A stretch of DNA of 44,329 bases from Natronococcus sp. A-GB1. Lineage in GTDB: Archaea > Halobacteriota > Halobacteria > Halobacteriales > Natrialbaceae. This document shows positions 34,579-42,525 of this stretch, piece by piece; position 1 is the first letter of the stretch, and every line of letters begins with the position of its first letter. The stretch spans positions 1-44,329 of the forward strand of contig NZ_JARUKW010000026.1 of the NCBI RefSeq assembly GCF_029688845.1. Reading direction: 5' to 3'. Made by a program: the position numbers and the translations under genes. The notes under the pieces were generated by a model. That model ran no database searches and had not been told where the DNA came from. It was given only the letters and a program-made list of their open reading frames with translations.

Positions 34579-35309
34579 ACTCGAACACTCGTCACAACAC
34601 AGACCGTACGGAACCCGACGAAAACAGCCCCCAGGAGTACGACGTGGTGATCGTCGGCTCCGGGCCCGCAGGCGCTGCGGCGGCGCTTTTTTGTGCTCGG
34701 GCCGAACTCGAAACACTGCTCGTCGCAAACGGCAGGTCGACACTGCAGAAGTGTGCCTACGTCGAGAACTACCTCGGTTTCCCTGCCGGGATCGAACCCC
34801 AGTCGTTGCTCGATCTGGCGCGGGCACACGTCGAACAGACCGACTGTACAGTCCGAACCGAAACCGTCGACGGTGTCACCCAACAGGACGACACGTTGGT
34901 CGTCGACTGCGACGGTGAGGCGGTCACCACCGAGGAGTTGCTCGCTGCCTCCTGGTCGAAGAGCGAGTATCTCGACGGTCTCGGTGTCGAGAAAGAACAA
35001 GAGGAAGACGGTCCGGTCGACGAGATCGTGACCGACGAGGACGGCCGCACGAACGTCCCGGGTGTCTGGGCTGCCGGACGGATTACTGGTACTCACCACC
35101 AGGCGCTGGTCAACGCCGGCGACGGTGCCCGTGTCGCGCTGAACCTGATCGAGACGTTCCGGCCAAGCTACTACAACGATTGGGTCGTCCCCGATGGTTA
35201 TTACGCCAGCTTCGACAGGGAGATTCCCACCGGCGTCGAAGAGATCGACCACGAGGAGCGACAGCGGCGCGCAAACGCGGGTCAAAAATGGATGCGGGAG
35301 TTTTTCTAG
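34575..35309 (+). CDS. Minimal FAD-binding protein of the thioredoxin-reductase type
   Basis: 244 residues overlapping the ATPase stop (ATGA). The FAD-binding loop is VVIVGSGPAGAAAALFCARA (about 26-45), followed by KCAYVENYLGFPAGIEPQSL, and the second FAD motif NVPGVWAAGRITGTHHQALV with GDGARVALNLI. This matches thioredoxin-reductase-like flavoproteins, but the NADPH-binding domain is absent: after VDCDGEAVTTEELLAASWSK the chain goes directly to the C-terminal FAD motif. The redox CxxC is also missing. It may be a flavin sensor, an FAD-dependent oxidase or a chaperone-like protein. Membership of the transporter operon suggests processing of the imported compound. The C-terminus (about 195-244) is a charged extension. 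Confidence 0.8.
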   Translation: MNSNTRHNTDRTEPDENSPQEYDVVIVGSGPAGAAAALFCARAELETLLVANGRSTLQKCAYVENYLGFPAGIEPQSLLDLARAHVEQTDCTVRTETVDGVTQQDDTLVVDCDGEAVTTEELLAASWSKSEYLDGLGVEKEQEEDGPVDEIVTDEDGRTNVPGVWAAGRITGTHHQALVNAGDGARVALNLIETFRPSYYNDWVVPDGYYASFDREIPTGVEEIDHEERQRRANAGQKWMREFF

Positions 35310-35327
35310 GAGTAGCTGTCACCGGTA

Positions 35328-35424
35328 GCCGGCGTCGAGGAATCTCTCGAGTGGAGTGGTGGACAGGTGAGTGAGGTCGAGTCAGAGCTTCGATCGATGG
35401 TGGGTTCACTCGAGTAGGTCTCAA
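35328..35424 (+). pseudogene. Diverged copy of the 3' end of the AddA-like gene
   Basis: It matches 28104-28199 with about 11 mismatches in 96 bases. The frame is kept for 29 codons: AGVEESLEW, then VESELRSM and SLE-stop, against AGVEESLEW...IESELRSMVDSLE in the real gene. The match even includes the TCTCAA after the stop. No upstream part of the gene is present. It starts 19 bases after the stop of the FAD gene. The 7.2-kb segment between the two copies holds the whole first transporter operon. Confidence 0.8.
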
Positions 35425-35442
35425 TAACCACTCTGGATTAAT

Positions 35443-35480
35443 TAACCAACACTGGTACACCGCACCAACTTTGTTGGTTA
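35443..35480. repeat. AACCAACA-type repeat, copy 3
   Basis: TAACCAACA (35443-35451) and TGTTGGTTA (35472-35480) enclose 20 bases, 19 bases after the AddA-like remnant. The flanks differ from copies 1 and 2, except for the AAG after the right arm. Confidence 0.55.
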
Positions 35481-36148
35481 AGGACCGACTTCGATCCGTC
35501 TTCTAAAATAATATCAGCCAGTCGATATACCTAATTCCAAGTTGCTTGTTGAGAGCGTTTTACGCCGATCAGGTGAAGAACCGCTTATATTTACCGAACG
35601 AACACCAAGTTGCGTGAAGACGGACGGCGAACACCTGGTGGGCATCGCCGTCTGCTCCCGGTTCAAGATTCATCAATTCCGCTGTGTAGCACTCGCTGAG
35701 CAGGTCTGCGAGCATAATTCCAAACTAACTCTACGAGCTGCTCATTCCTCAAACCGCGCTAACTAGTCGGTGCCAGATGTTTCAGTGTGCAACTCAAGCA
35801 GCTGATATTTTGTAATGTGATTGGCAATAATGAGGTACATATAAAAAATATAGAATTACCATATTTAGATGGGATAATAATTTGAGGAGATAGAAGTTTC
35901 TTTTCCACCCTAACCGAAAATATGAGATGTCTTTGTCATATCCCTGATTATAAATATGAAGTTCTTCCTTACCCTTCCTGCTGGATATAATACCTGATTA
36001 GAGCCGCGAATAATATCAATAGTATTACTTTTCATTACTTCTTCCGGACCGAATATTAGTGTTTTCTATTGTTCATAAATTTGTATACATGACAGGGAAG
36101 CCCACAAATGATATTTATACGGTCACATTACTTTTCTAAGAGAGGCAT
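35481..36148. other. AT-rich spacer before transporter 2, no gene seen
   Basis: The first part has no recognisable frame; a 74-codon frame at 35542-35766 has atypical codon use. From 35770 on the DNA is strikingly AT-rich for a haloarchaeon. TTTATA at 36114-36119 is the likely TATA box for the gene at 36149. Confidence 0.45.
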
Positions 36149-37741
36149 ATGGGTGACAAACACAAACGAAACCATCACAGTATATCGAGGCGTGGCCTCA
36201 TAGGGGGAATCGGTCTGGCTACGTCAGTATCGATTGCTGGATGTGTTGGTGGAGAGGATGAAGAGAACGACGAAACGGGCGATCTCGAAGAGGGTCATCT
36301 AATACTGACACTTGCAACCGAACCGCAGGGTCTTGATCCACACGATCACGAACATACGGAGACAGACATCGCTGCTCGACACTCTTACGAGAAGATTCTT
36401 GATAGGGATCCCTCAGGAGAAATAATAGGTGGTATCGCTGAGGACTGGGAACGGATCGAGCCGGGACATGTCCGCTTCCACCTTCGTGATGAGACAATAA
36501 CGTTCCACGATGGGAGCGAACTCACCGCCGAAGACGTAGCGTTCAGTCTCAACAGAATTGTTGACGACGATGTCGATATCGCGAGTCCACAGCGAACGTT
36601 CATCAGCGGCGTCGAATCAGCTGAAGTTGCTGAAGACGGCGCTGCGGTTGATGCTTTCTCGCCAGACCTGAACCCTGCAGTCTTCGATAATATCGCTGCT
36701 GTCGGTGGACAGGTCGTGCAGAGAGAGTGGATCGAAACGAACGACAGAGAAGTAATCAATACTGAAGCAAACGGGACAGGACCGTATGAAGTCGTAGAAT
36801 ATACCGAGGACGTCGATATCGAGCTTACGGCTTACGAAGACTATTGGGGAGAACAGCCCGATGCACAGAGTCTACGAATTACGTGGACCGAGGAGGCGAG
36901 TTCACGAGTCAGCCAACTTCTCAACGAGGAAACCGACATCGCGGTCAACGTTCCGCCGGAGGACGTTCCCCGTGTTGAAGACTCAGATGTAGCTCGGATC
37001 GAAACAGTTCCAAGCCAACGGGCGATTTTCTGCCCGATGGATACAACTACCGAGCCGTTCTCAAGCACGGAGTTTCGGCAGGCGATAAACTACGCCTTCG
37101 ATCAAGAGGGGATGATTGACGACGTACTCAGTGGGTTTGGAAATCCGGTTAGCCAGCCGTCGCTAGAGGGTGCAGTTGGCTACAACCCTGACACTGATCC
37201 CTACCCTTACGATCAAGATCGCGCAGAGGAACTCGTCGAGGAGAGTGGTCATACTGATGTCGATATTACGCTTCATACGCCAGTTGATCGATATCTACGC
37301 GATGTTGAGATTGGGCAGGCTATGGTCAATGACATTGATTCCCTCTCGAACGTCAACTGTGACCTCGAACAGCGGGACTTCGGTGCACTAGTCGACGAGG
37401 CATTCGATGGGGATCCTGAAACGGCCCCGGACTTCTGGATGATCGGCTGGGGGAACACCGCGTTCCACCCGACGTTTATTATCGAACCCTATCTGACGCC
37501 GGAAGGAATTACGGGCCAGTACGTCGATGACGACGAAGGGAACGAACTCTTCCAAGAGGCCCGAACCGAACCTGACGACGAAACACGCGAGGAACTCTTC
37601 CAGGAACTCAACCAGTACTACCATGACCAGGCTCCATGGCTATTCTCTCATCAGCAATACAGCATCTACGGGATGAATAACCGTGTCGAGTGGGAAGCGC
37701 GAGCTGACGAGGTTGTTCCGGCTCAAGAAATGAATCTCTAA
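36149..37741 (+). CDS. ABC transporter 2, substrate-binding lipoprotein (family 5)
   Basis: 530 residues. The Tat lipoprotein signal has SRRGLIGGIGLATS with Arg14-Arg15 and the lipobox IAGC with Cys32. The mature part follows the DppA/OppA pattern: LTLATEPQGLDPHDHEHTET, the signature FHDGSELTAEDVAFSLNRIV, and FRQAINYAFDQEGMIDDVLS. It is only distantly similar to the binding protein of transporter 1, so a different ligand is likely. The C-terminus contains WMIGWGNTAFHPTFIIEPYL, usual for peptide/nickel-type binding proteins. ATG at 36149, about 30 bases after the TATA box. It heads an operon of five genes. Confidence 0.9.
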   Translation: MGDKHKRNHHSISRRGLIGGIGLATSVSIAGCVGGEDEENDETGDLEEGHLILTLATEPQGLDPHDHEHTETDIAARHSYEKILDRDPSGEIIGGIAEDWERIEPGHVRFHLRDETITFHDGSELTAEDVAFSLNRIVDDDVDIASPQRTFISGVESAEVAEDGAAVDAFSPDLNPAVFDNIAAVGGQVVQREWIETNDREVINTEANGTGPYEVVEYTEDVDIELTAYEDYWGEQPDAQSLRITWTEEASSRVSQLLNEETDIAVNVPPEDVPRVEDSDVARIETVPSQRAIFCPMDTTTEPFSSTEFRQAINYAFDQEGMIDDVLSGFGNPVSQPSLEGAVGYNPDTDPYPYDQDRAEELVEESGHTDVDITLHTPVDRYLRDVEIGQAMVNDIDSLSNVNCDLEQRDFGALVDEAFDGDPETAPDFWMIGWGNTAFHPTFIIEPYLTPEGITGQYVDDDEGNELFQEARTEPDDETREELFQELNQYYHDQAPWLFSHQQYSIYGMNNRVEWEARADEVVPAQEMNL

Positions 37742-37752
37742 GACGAGTACGA

Positions 37753-38742
37753 ATGGGTATTTATAAATTTTTGTTAAAACGCGTACTACAGGGATTGTTC
37801 GTTATCTGGGGAATCGTAACGGTCGTTTTTCTCCTTCGTTTCATGACTCCAGGCGATCCGGTGTCATTCGTTGCGCCACTTGATGCGCCACCTGCTCTCC
37901 GAGCGCAGATCGCAGAGGATCTTGGACTCAATCAACCACTGCACATCCAGTATGCTGAGTACCTCATCGGACTGGTGCAAGGGGATATGGGGTATTCGTA
38001 TATCTCCAACACAGACGCCGGGAGTCGCATTTTTGCCCGGTTACCAGCTACCCTCGAGCTTGCACTGATGGCGACCTTGATTGCAATTATCATTTCGATC
38101 CCGCTCGGCATCATTAGCGCGGCGAATCGCCACGAACCATCCGACTACGCTGCAACCAGTTTTTCGCTGATCGGGATCAGTACTCCAAACTTCTGGCTTG
38201 GTATCATGCTCATCTTGGTCTTTGCAGAGACGCTCGGGGTTCTTCCATCCGGTCAGCAGGCGATCGGACTCGTTGGAGCGTTACAGATGCTCATATTCGA
38301 GCAGAATGTGAGTGGATTGCGAGCGTGGGGTGCACATATTATTCTACCAGCGATCACGCTTGGCACGTACTTTACAGCGCTTATTATGCGACTCACAAGA
38401 AATGGAATGTTAGAAGAACTCGGAAAAACATACATCAGAGCCCTCAGAGCGAAAGGACTTCCAGAGACACTTGTTCGATACAAGCACGCTCTTCGGAACA
38501 CCCTGATACCGATTATCACGATTCTCGGCCTTCAGTTGGGAACGCTGATTGGTGGTGCCGTTGTGACTGAAACGGTCTTCGCATGGCCCGGTCTCGGCCG
38601 TCTTGTCATCACAAGCGTTCTCAACCGTGACTGGCCGTTGATCCAGGGAACGCTGATCGTCATCGGTGTTGGATTCGTCGTAATAAACATCGTCGTCGAC
38701 TCGCTGTACGCGTATGTGAATCCAAAGGTGGGATACGAATGA
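37753..38742 (+). CDS. ABC transporter 2, permease (DppB type)
   Basis: 329 residues, 11 bases after the previous stop. TM1 is LQGLFVIWGIVTVVFLLRFM, followed by TPGDPVSFV. The outer loop has VQGDMGYSYI. An extra stretch of about 15 residues (LVGALQMLIFEQNVSGLRAW) lies before the fourth helix, compared with transporter 1. The EAA loop is RALRAKGLPETLVRYKHALR followed by NTLIPII. The end VVDSLYAYVNPKVGYE is canonical. It overlaps the next gene by ATGA. Confidence 0.9.
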   Translation: MGIYKFLLKRVLQGLFVIWGIVTVVFLLRFMTPGDPVSFVAPLDAPPALRAQIAEDLGLNQPLHIQYAEYLIGLVQGDMGYSYISNTDAGSRIFARLPATLELALMATLIAIIISIPLGIISAANRHEPSDYAATSFSLIGISTPNFWLGIMLILVFAETLGVLPSGQQAIGLVGALQMLIFEQNVSGLRAWGAHIILPAITLGTYFTALIMRLTRNGMLEELGKTYIRALRAKGLPETLVRYKHALRNTLIPIITILGLQLGTLIGGAVVTETVFAWPGLGRLVITSVLNRDWPLIQGTLIVIGVGFVVINIVVDSLYAYVNPKVGYE

Positions 38743-39761
38743 TTTCACCACGAACAGTTCGGAACCTCCGGAGTGAATTCCGTCACAGCTTGATGGCTAA
38801 AATCGGTGTTGTGTTACTCATCAGTATTCTCCTTGCATCGATTTTCGCACCGTTTCTCGCACTACACGATCCGACACATCAGTACTCGGGCGAGAGCAAC
38901 AACCCACCAATTGGGTTTGGCGGCGAAACTGAAACTGCAACGACAGAAGTTGTTGACGGCGAAGTACAGACAACCGTCGAGACCGTCGAACAGAGTCCAA
39001 CGATGGAACATCCGCTCGGAACGGATGCACTCGGTCGTGATATGTTCTCACGACTATTATTCGGTGCTCGAACATCGATATTAGTCGGTCTTACTGCAAC
39101 GACACTCGCTGCAACCGCAGGCGTTGTGTACGGCCTCACTGCTGGCTACTACGGGGGTCGCATTGATGACGGGATGATGCGCCTTGCAGACATCATGTTG
39201 GCGTTTCCATCGCTGGTGTTAGCGGTCACACTCATCGGGCTGTATGGGACCGGATCGATACGTATTCCGGATCCATGGGTAGGGCTCGGTCTCGTTGATG
39301 GGATGCCGGAGTCTTTCGTTTTCCCAGGAACGATTACCGTCGTGATCGCTTTGGTGAGCTGGGTCTGGTTTGCTCGAGTCGCGCGTGGCGAAGCGCTCTC
39401 GCTTCGAGACGAGGATTATGTGAGGGCGGCGCGAACCGCTGGTGCAAGTGATTGGTATCTCCTTCGCAAACATTTGCTACCGAACTGCCTCACACCGATT
39501 ATCGTCCTCGCAACAGTTCAGGTTGCGGTCGTTATCCTCTTAGAGAGTGCACTTGCGTTCCTCGGATTTTCGGGAACACAGCTATCCTGGGGATTCGACG
39601 TTGCACAGGGTCGAGACTACCTCGCAACCTCGTGGTGGATTACAACGTTGCCCGGAATGGCAATCTTGCTCACGGTCGTTGCGATAAACCTAATTGGCGA
39701 CTGGTTCCGGGACGCACTCGATCCGGATATCAGCGGAGAGGAGGGTGGTACTGGTGCCTAG
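38739..39761 (+). CDS. ABC transporter 2, permease (DppC type)
   Basis: 340 residues. After the first helix (IGVVLLISILLASIFAPFLA) it carries a longer outer loop than transporter 1, rich in Glu and Thr (GGETETATTEVVDGEVQTTV), before the DppC hallmark HPLGTDALGRDMFSRLLFGA. The EAA loop reads RAARTAGASDWYLLRKHLLP followed by NCLTPII. The end NLIGDWFRDALDPDI is typical. The longer loop may touch the binding protein. The stop lies inside the start region of the ATPase gene. Confidence 0.9.
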   Translation: MISPRTVRNLRSEFRHSLMAKIGVVLLISILLASIFAPFLALHDPTHQYSGESNNPPIGFGGETETATTEVVDGEVQTTVETVEQSPTMEHPLGTDALGRDMFSRLLFGARTSILVGLTATTLAATAGVVYGLTAGYYGGRIDDGMMRLADIMLAFPSLVLAVTLIGLYGTGSIRIPDPWVGLGLVDGMPESFVFPGTITVVIALVSWVWFARVARGEALSLRDEDYVRAARTAGASDWYLLRKHLLPNCLTPIIVLATVQVAVVILLESALAFLGFSGTQLSWGFDVAQGRDYLATSWWITTLPGMAILLTVVAINLIGDWFRDALDPDISGEEGGTGA

Positions 39762-41010
39762 AGAATCCGATAGCGCGGATCTTATTCGCGTTCGGGACCT
39801 AACGACTCGCTTCTATACTGAAGAGGGACAGATCAATGCAGTCGAATCAATCAATTTCACGATCCAAAAGGGCGAGATATTCGGTATCGTCGGTGAGAGT
39901 GGGAGTGGAAAAAGCGTTGCCGCCCTCTCTCTCATTGATCTGATCGAAGAGCCTGGCCGCATCGTTGGCGGCGAAATCTGGTATCGAAATCCTGACCTCG
40001 CCGAGATGGTCGCCGATGCGACTCCCGATGCAGTCGATGGAGCATACGTCGACATACTGCAACTGTCAGAGGGGGGACGGCACGCCCTGCGTGGTTCGAC
40101 GTTTAGTATGATCTTCCAAGACCCGATGAGTAGCTTCAATCCGAGTGTCACGGTTGGTGAACAGATTGCTGAAGCGGTCGAGGTCCAGCGCCGAGCGTCT
40201 GCAAATCCACGGTCGACACGTGCTCGTACCGAGGACTTCAGTCTCGTTTCATTCTTGCTCTCGAGTGCCCTTCCGTCGCGACAGTTCGTTACACCAGATA
40301 GCAAAGATCGGGCAATCGAACTCCTCGAACAAGTCGGCATTCCCGACCCCGCAAAGCGTGCTGAGGAGTATCCATATGAGTACTCCGGCGGGATGCTCCA
40401 GCGAGCGATGATCGCACAAGCACTTGCTGGCGAGCCAGAAATTTTGATTGCTGACGAGCCAACAACAGCACTTGACGTAACCATTCAGTCACAGATCCTT
40501 CAACTCCTCAGCGAGTTGCAAGACGAAACCGGACTAAGTATCGTGTTGATCTCCCATAATCTCGGAGTAATCTCACGGATCTGTGACCGGGTCGGGGTCA
40601 TGTATGCCGGTGAACTCATTGAGAAGGGAGACCTCTCGGACATTCACCAGTCATCGGTACATCCCTATACACAGGGTCTTCTCGACAGTATTCCGGACTT
40701 CGAACATCCAGAATCGTCCCTACAACCGATCCCTGGAAATGTTCCGAGTCTTCTCGACTCGGAGATGGGTGATGGGTGTTACTTCGCCGATCGGTGTCCG
40801 AAGGCGATGACGACCTGTCGTGAGAAGCCACCAGAGTTCACAGTCGACGGTGACGACGATCACACTGTTCAGTGCTATCTCGCTCGAGAGGCGTACGATC
40901 CAGCAAAGGCTCTTGAGGATAATATCGACTCAGAGGAACCAGACGCAACAGCATCGACGATGAACCGAGAGCAGCTCGAACACAGCCCGGTGGAATTCGA
41001 TAATGAGTGA
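39754..41010 (+). CDS. ABC transporter 2, ATPase (DppD type)
   Basis: 418 residues from GTG 39754, chosen because GGAGAGGAGGGTGG just before it is a strong ribosome site; the frame is open upstream into the permease gene but without a site. Walker A is GESGSGKS, the signature is YSGGMLQRAMIA and Walker B is ILIADEPTTALD. Two inserts enlarge it: about 30 residues after LIEEPGRIVGGEIW, and about 45 residues (ANPRSTRARTEDFSLVSFLL) before the helix that ends in ELLEQVGIPDPAKRAEEYPY. The Cys motif GCYFADRCPKAMTTC is at the C-terminus, followed by a Glu/Asp-rich tail. It powers the permease pair with the next ATPase. Confidence 0.9.
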   Translation: MPRESDSADLIRVRDLTTRFYTEEGQINAVESINFTIQKGEIFGIVGESGSGKSVAALSLIDLIEEPGRIVGGEIWYRNPDLAEMVADATPDAVDGAYVDILQLSEGGRHALRGSTFSMIFQDPMSSFNPSVTVGEQIAEAVEVQRRASANPRSTRARTEDFSLVSFLLSSALPSRQFVTPDSKDRAIELLEQVGIPDPAKRAEEYPYEYSGGMLQRAMIAQALAGEPEILIADEPTTALDVTIQSQILQLLSELQDETGLSIVLISHNLGVISRICDRVGVMYAGELIEKGDLSDIHQSSVHPYTQGLLDSIPDFEHPESSLQPIPGNVPSLLDSEMGDGCYFADRCPKAMTTCREKPPEFTVDGDDDHTVQCYLAREAYDPAKALEDNIDSEEPDATASTMNREQLEHSPVEFDNE

Positions 41011-42274
41011 ACCGCTTGTTCACGTATCTGACCTGAAGAAACACTACTACGAACAGGATACCCTTCTCGATCGTGCCCTCGGGAACGATCCAGTCGCCGT
41101 TCGTGCAGTCGATGGCGTCTCCTTCGATATCCATGAGGGGGAAACACTTGGCCTCGTAGGAGAGTCCGGCTGTGGGAAGTCGACACTCGGTGAAGCCCTC
41201 GTCAATCTCGAGACGCCAACCACTGGTGACGTGACGTTTGACAATCTCCCAGTTTACGACCTCGACGAGGATCAGGAACGGGAGTTCCGTCGTAGAGTCC
41301 AGGTTGTTTTCCAGGACCCATACTCAAGTCTCAATCCGCGAATGACTGTCGGTGAGACGATCCGCGAACCGATGGCTCTCCACGATATGGGAACAAAGGC
41401 TGAACGTAAGGAGACAGCCCGTGAACTCCTCGAGCAGGTGGGACTTGACGCTGATCATACCGAGCGGTATCCTCACGAATTTTCGGGGGGGCAGCGGCAA
41501 CGAATCGGTATTGCACGCGCCCTCGGAGTTGAGCCGGACTTTATCGTTCTAGACGAACCCGTCAGTGCACTCGATGTCAGCGTTCAAGCTCAAATCCTTA
41601 CACTGCTTAATGATCTGCAGGCAGAGTACGATCTCACGTATCTGCTTATCACACACGATCTGAGCATCGTTCGGCGTATCAGTGATCGAATCGCCGTGAT
41701 GTATCTCGGTAAGTTCGCTGAAATCGGACCAACAGAGGAGATCTTTGAGAACCCACAGCATCCCTACACGGAAGGGCTTCTCGAGAACGTTCCTCGGGCC
41801 AACGTTGAAGAACAATATCGAGACATTCAGATCATCGCTGGAGACGTGCCATCCCCACGGGATCCACCCAGTGGCTGTCGGTTCAGAACCCGCTGTCCCG
41901 AGATTATCCAACCAGCGGCATTCGATCTCAACCAAGACCACTGGCGAGCAATCGTTGATCTGAAGACGCAACTCGAGAACGGATCGCTGAGCACCGACTG
42001 GCTCGTTTCACGAGCGGCTAATAAACGAGACGATCAGTCGCTTGAACAGCAGCTTAGGGAGCATTTTGAGCTGCCGTCGACGCTCGGAAATGACACAGCA
42101 GACGCTGTTCTCAATCGTGTGTTGTCGGCTCTTACGGACGAACGTCCCGATGACGCACTTGGCATTCTCGAGACCGAGTTTGAGTCACTTTGTGAACGAG
42201 AATCACCAGCGCTTGAGGAAACTGAGCCGAACCGTTGTACTGCCTGTCATCTTTACCAGGAAGATTCTGATTGA
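41003..42274 (+). CDS. ABC transporter 2, ATPase (DppF type) with C-terminal insert
   Basis: 423 residues, overlapping the previous gene by eight bases. Walker A is GESGCGKS (53-60), the signature is [12 protein letters not shown], and Walker B is [12 protein letters not shown]. The usual terminal Cys pattern is split: [17 protein letters not shown] is followed by about 95 extra residues ([20 protein letters not shown], then [20 protein letters not shown]) before [20 protein letters not shown] resumes it. The insert is helical and soluble. Its role could be regulatory. A family member without it would have about 330 residues. No terminator is evident after the stop. Confidence 0.9.
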   Translation: MSEPLVHVSDLKKHYYEQDTLLDRALGNDPVAVRAVDGVSFDIHEGETLGLVGESGCGKSTLGEALVNLETPTTGDVTFDNLPVYDLDEDQEREFRRRVQVVFQDPYSSLNPRMTVGETIREPMALHDMGTKAERKETARELLEQVGLDADHTERYPHEFSGGQRQRIGIARALGVEPDFIVLDEPVSALDVSVQAQILTLLNDLQAEYDLTYLLITHDLSIVRRISDRIAVMYLGKFAEIGPTEEIFENPQHPYTEGLLENVPRANVEEQYRDIQIIAGDVPSPRDPPSGCRFRTRCPEIIQPAAFDLNQDHWRAIVDLKTQLENGSLSTDWLVSRAANKRDDQSLEQQLREHFELPSTLGNDTADAVLNRVLSALTDERPDDALGILETEFESLCERESPALEETEPNRCTACHLYQEDSD

Positions 42275-42525
42275 CAATAATTGATGGGCAGTCCTTCTCA
42301 CTAGCGGCTTACCATTTCCTGGATAGTCATTCTTGCTTACGGAGAACGGATTCGTGAGCCTCTAATGGCGGAGACTCGGGAGCTTTCTCATGACGAGACT
42401 GTCGGTTGTCCCTGATGAGGTTTCAGGCACGAATTGAACAAGAGGCAGCGGCAACGATAGGAGAACTAGAGATAGACAGTCAGGTTTGCCAAAAGTTCAT
42501 TTAGTGAGAGTTCACTGTTGCTCCC
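42275..42525. other. Spacer before the DUF262 gene
   Basis: 251 bases, no gene seen. TTCATTTAGTG at 42496-42506 is a TATA-like site 20-30 bases before the ATG at 42526. Confidence 0.4.

Noticed and set aside
35542-35766. 74-codon plus-strand frame
   Set aside because: Codon use and composition are unlike those of real genes here, and no motif or ribosome site is seen.
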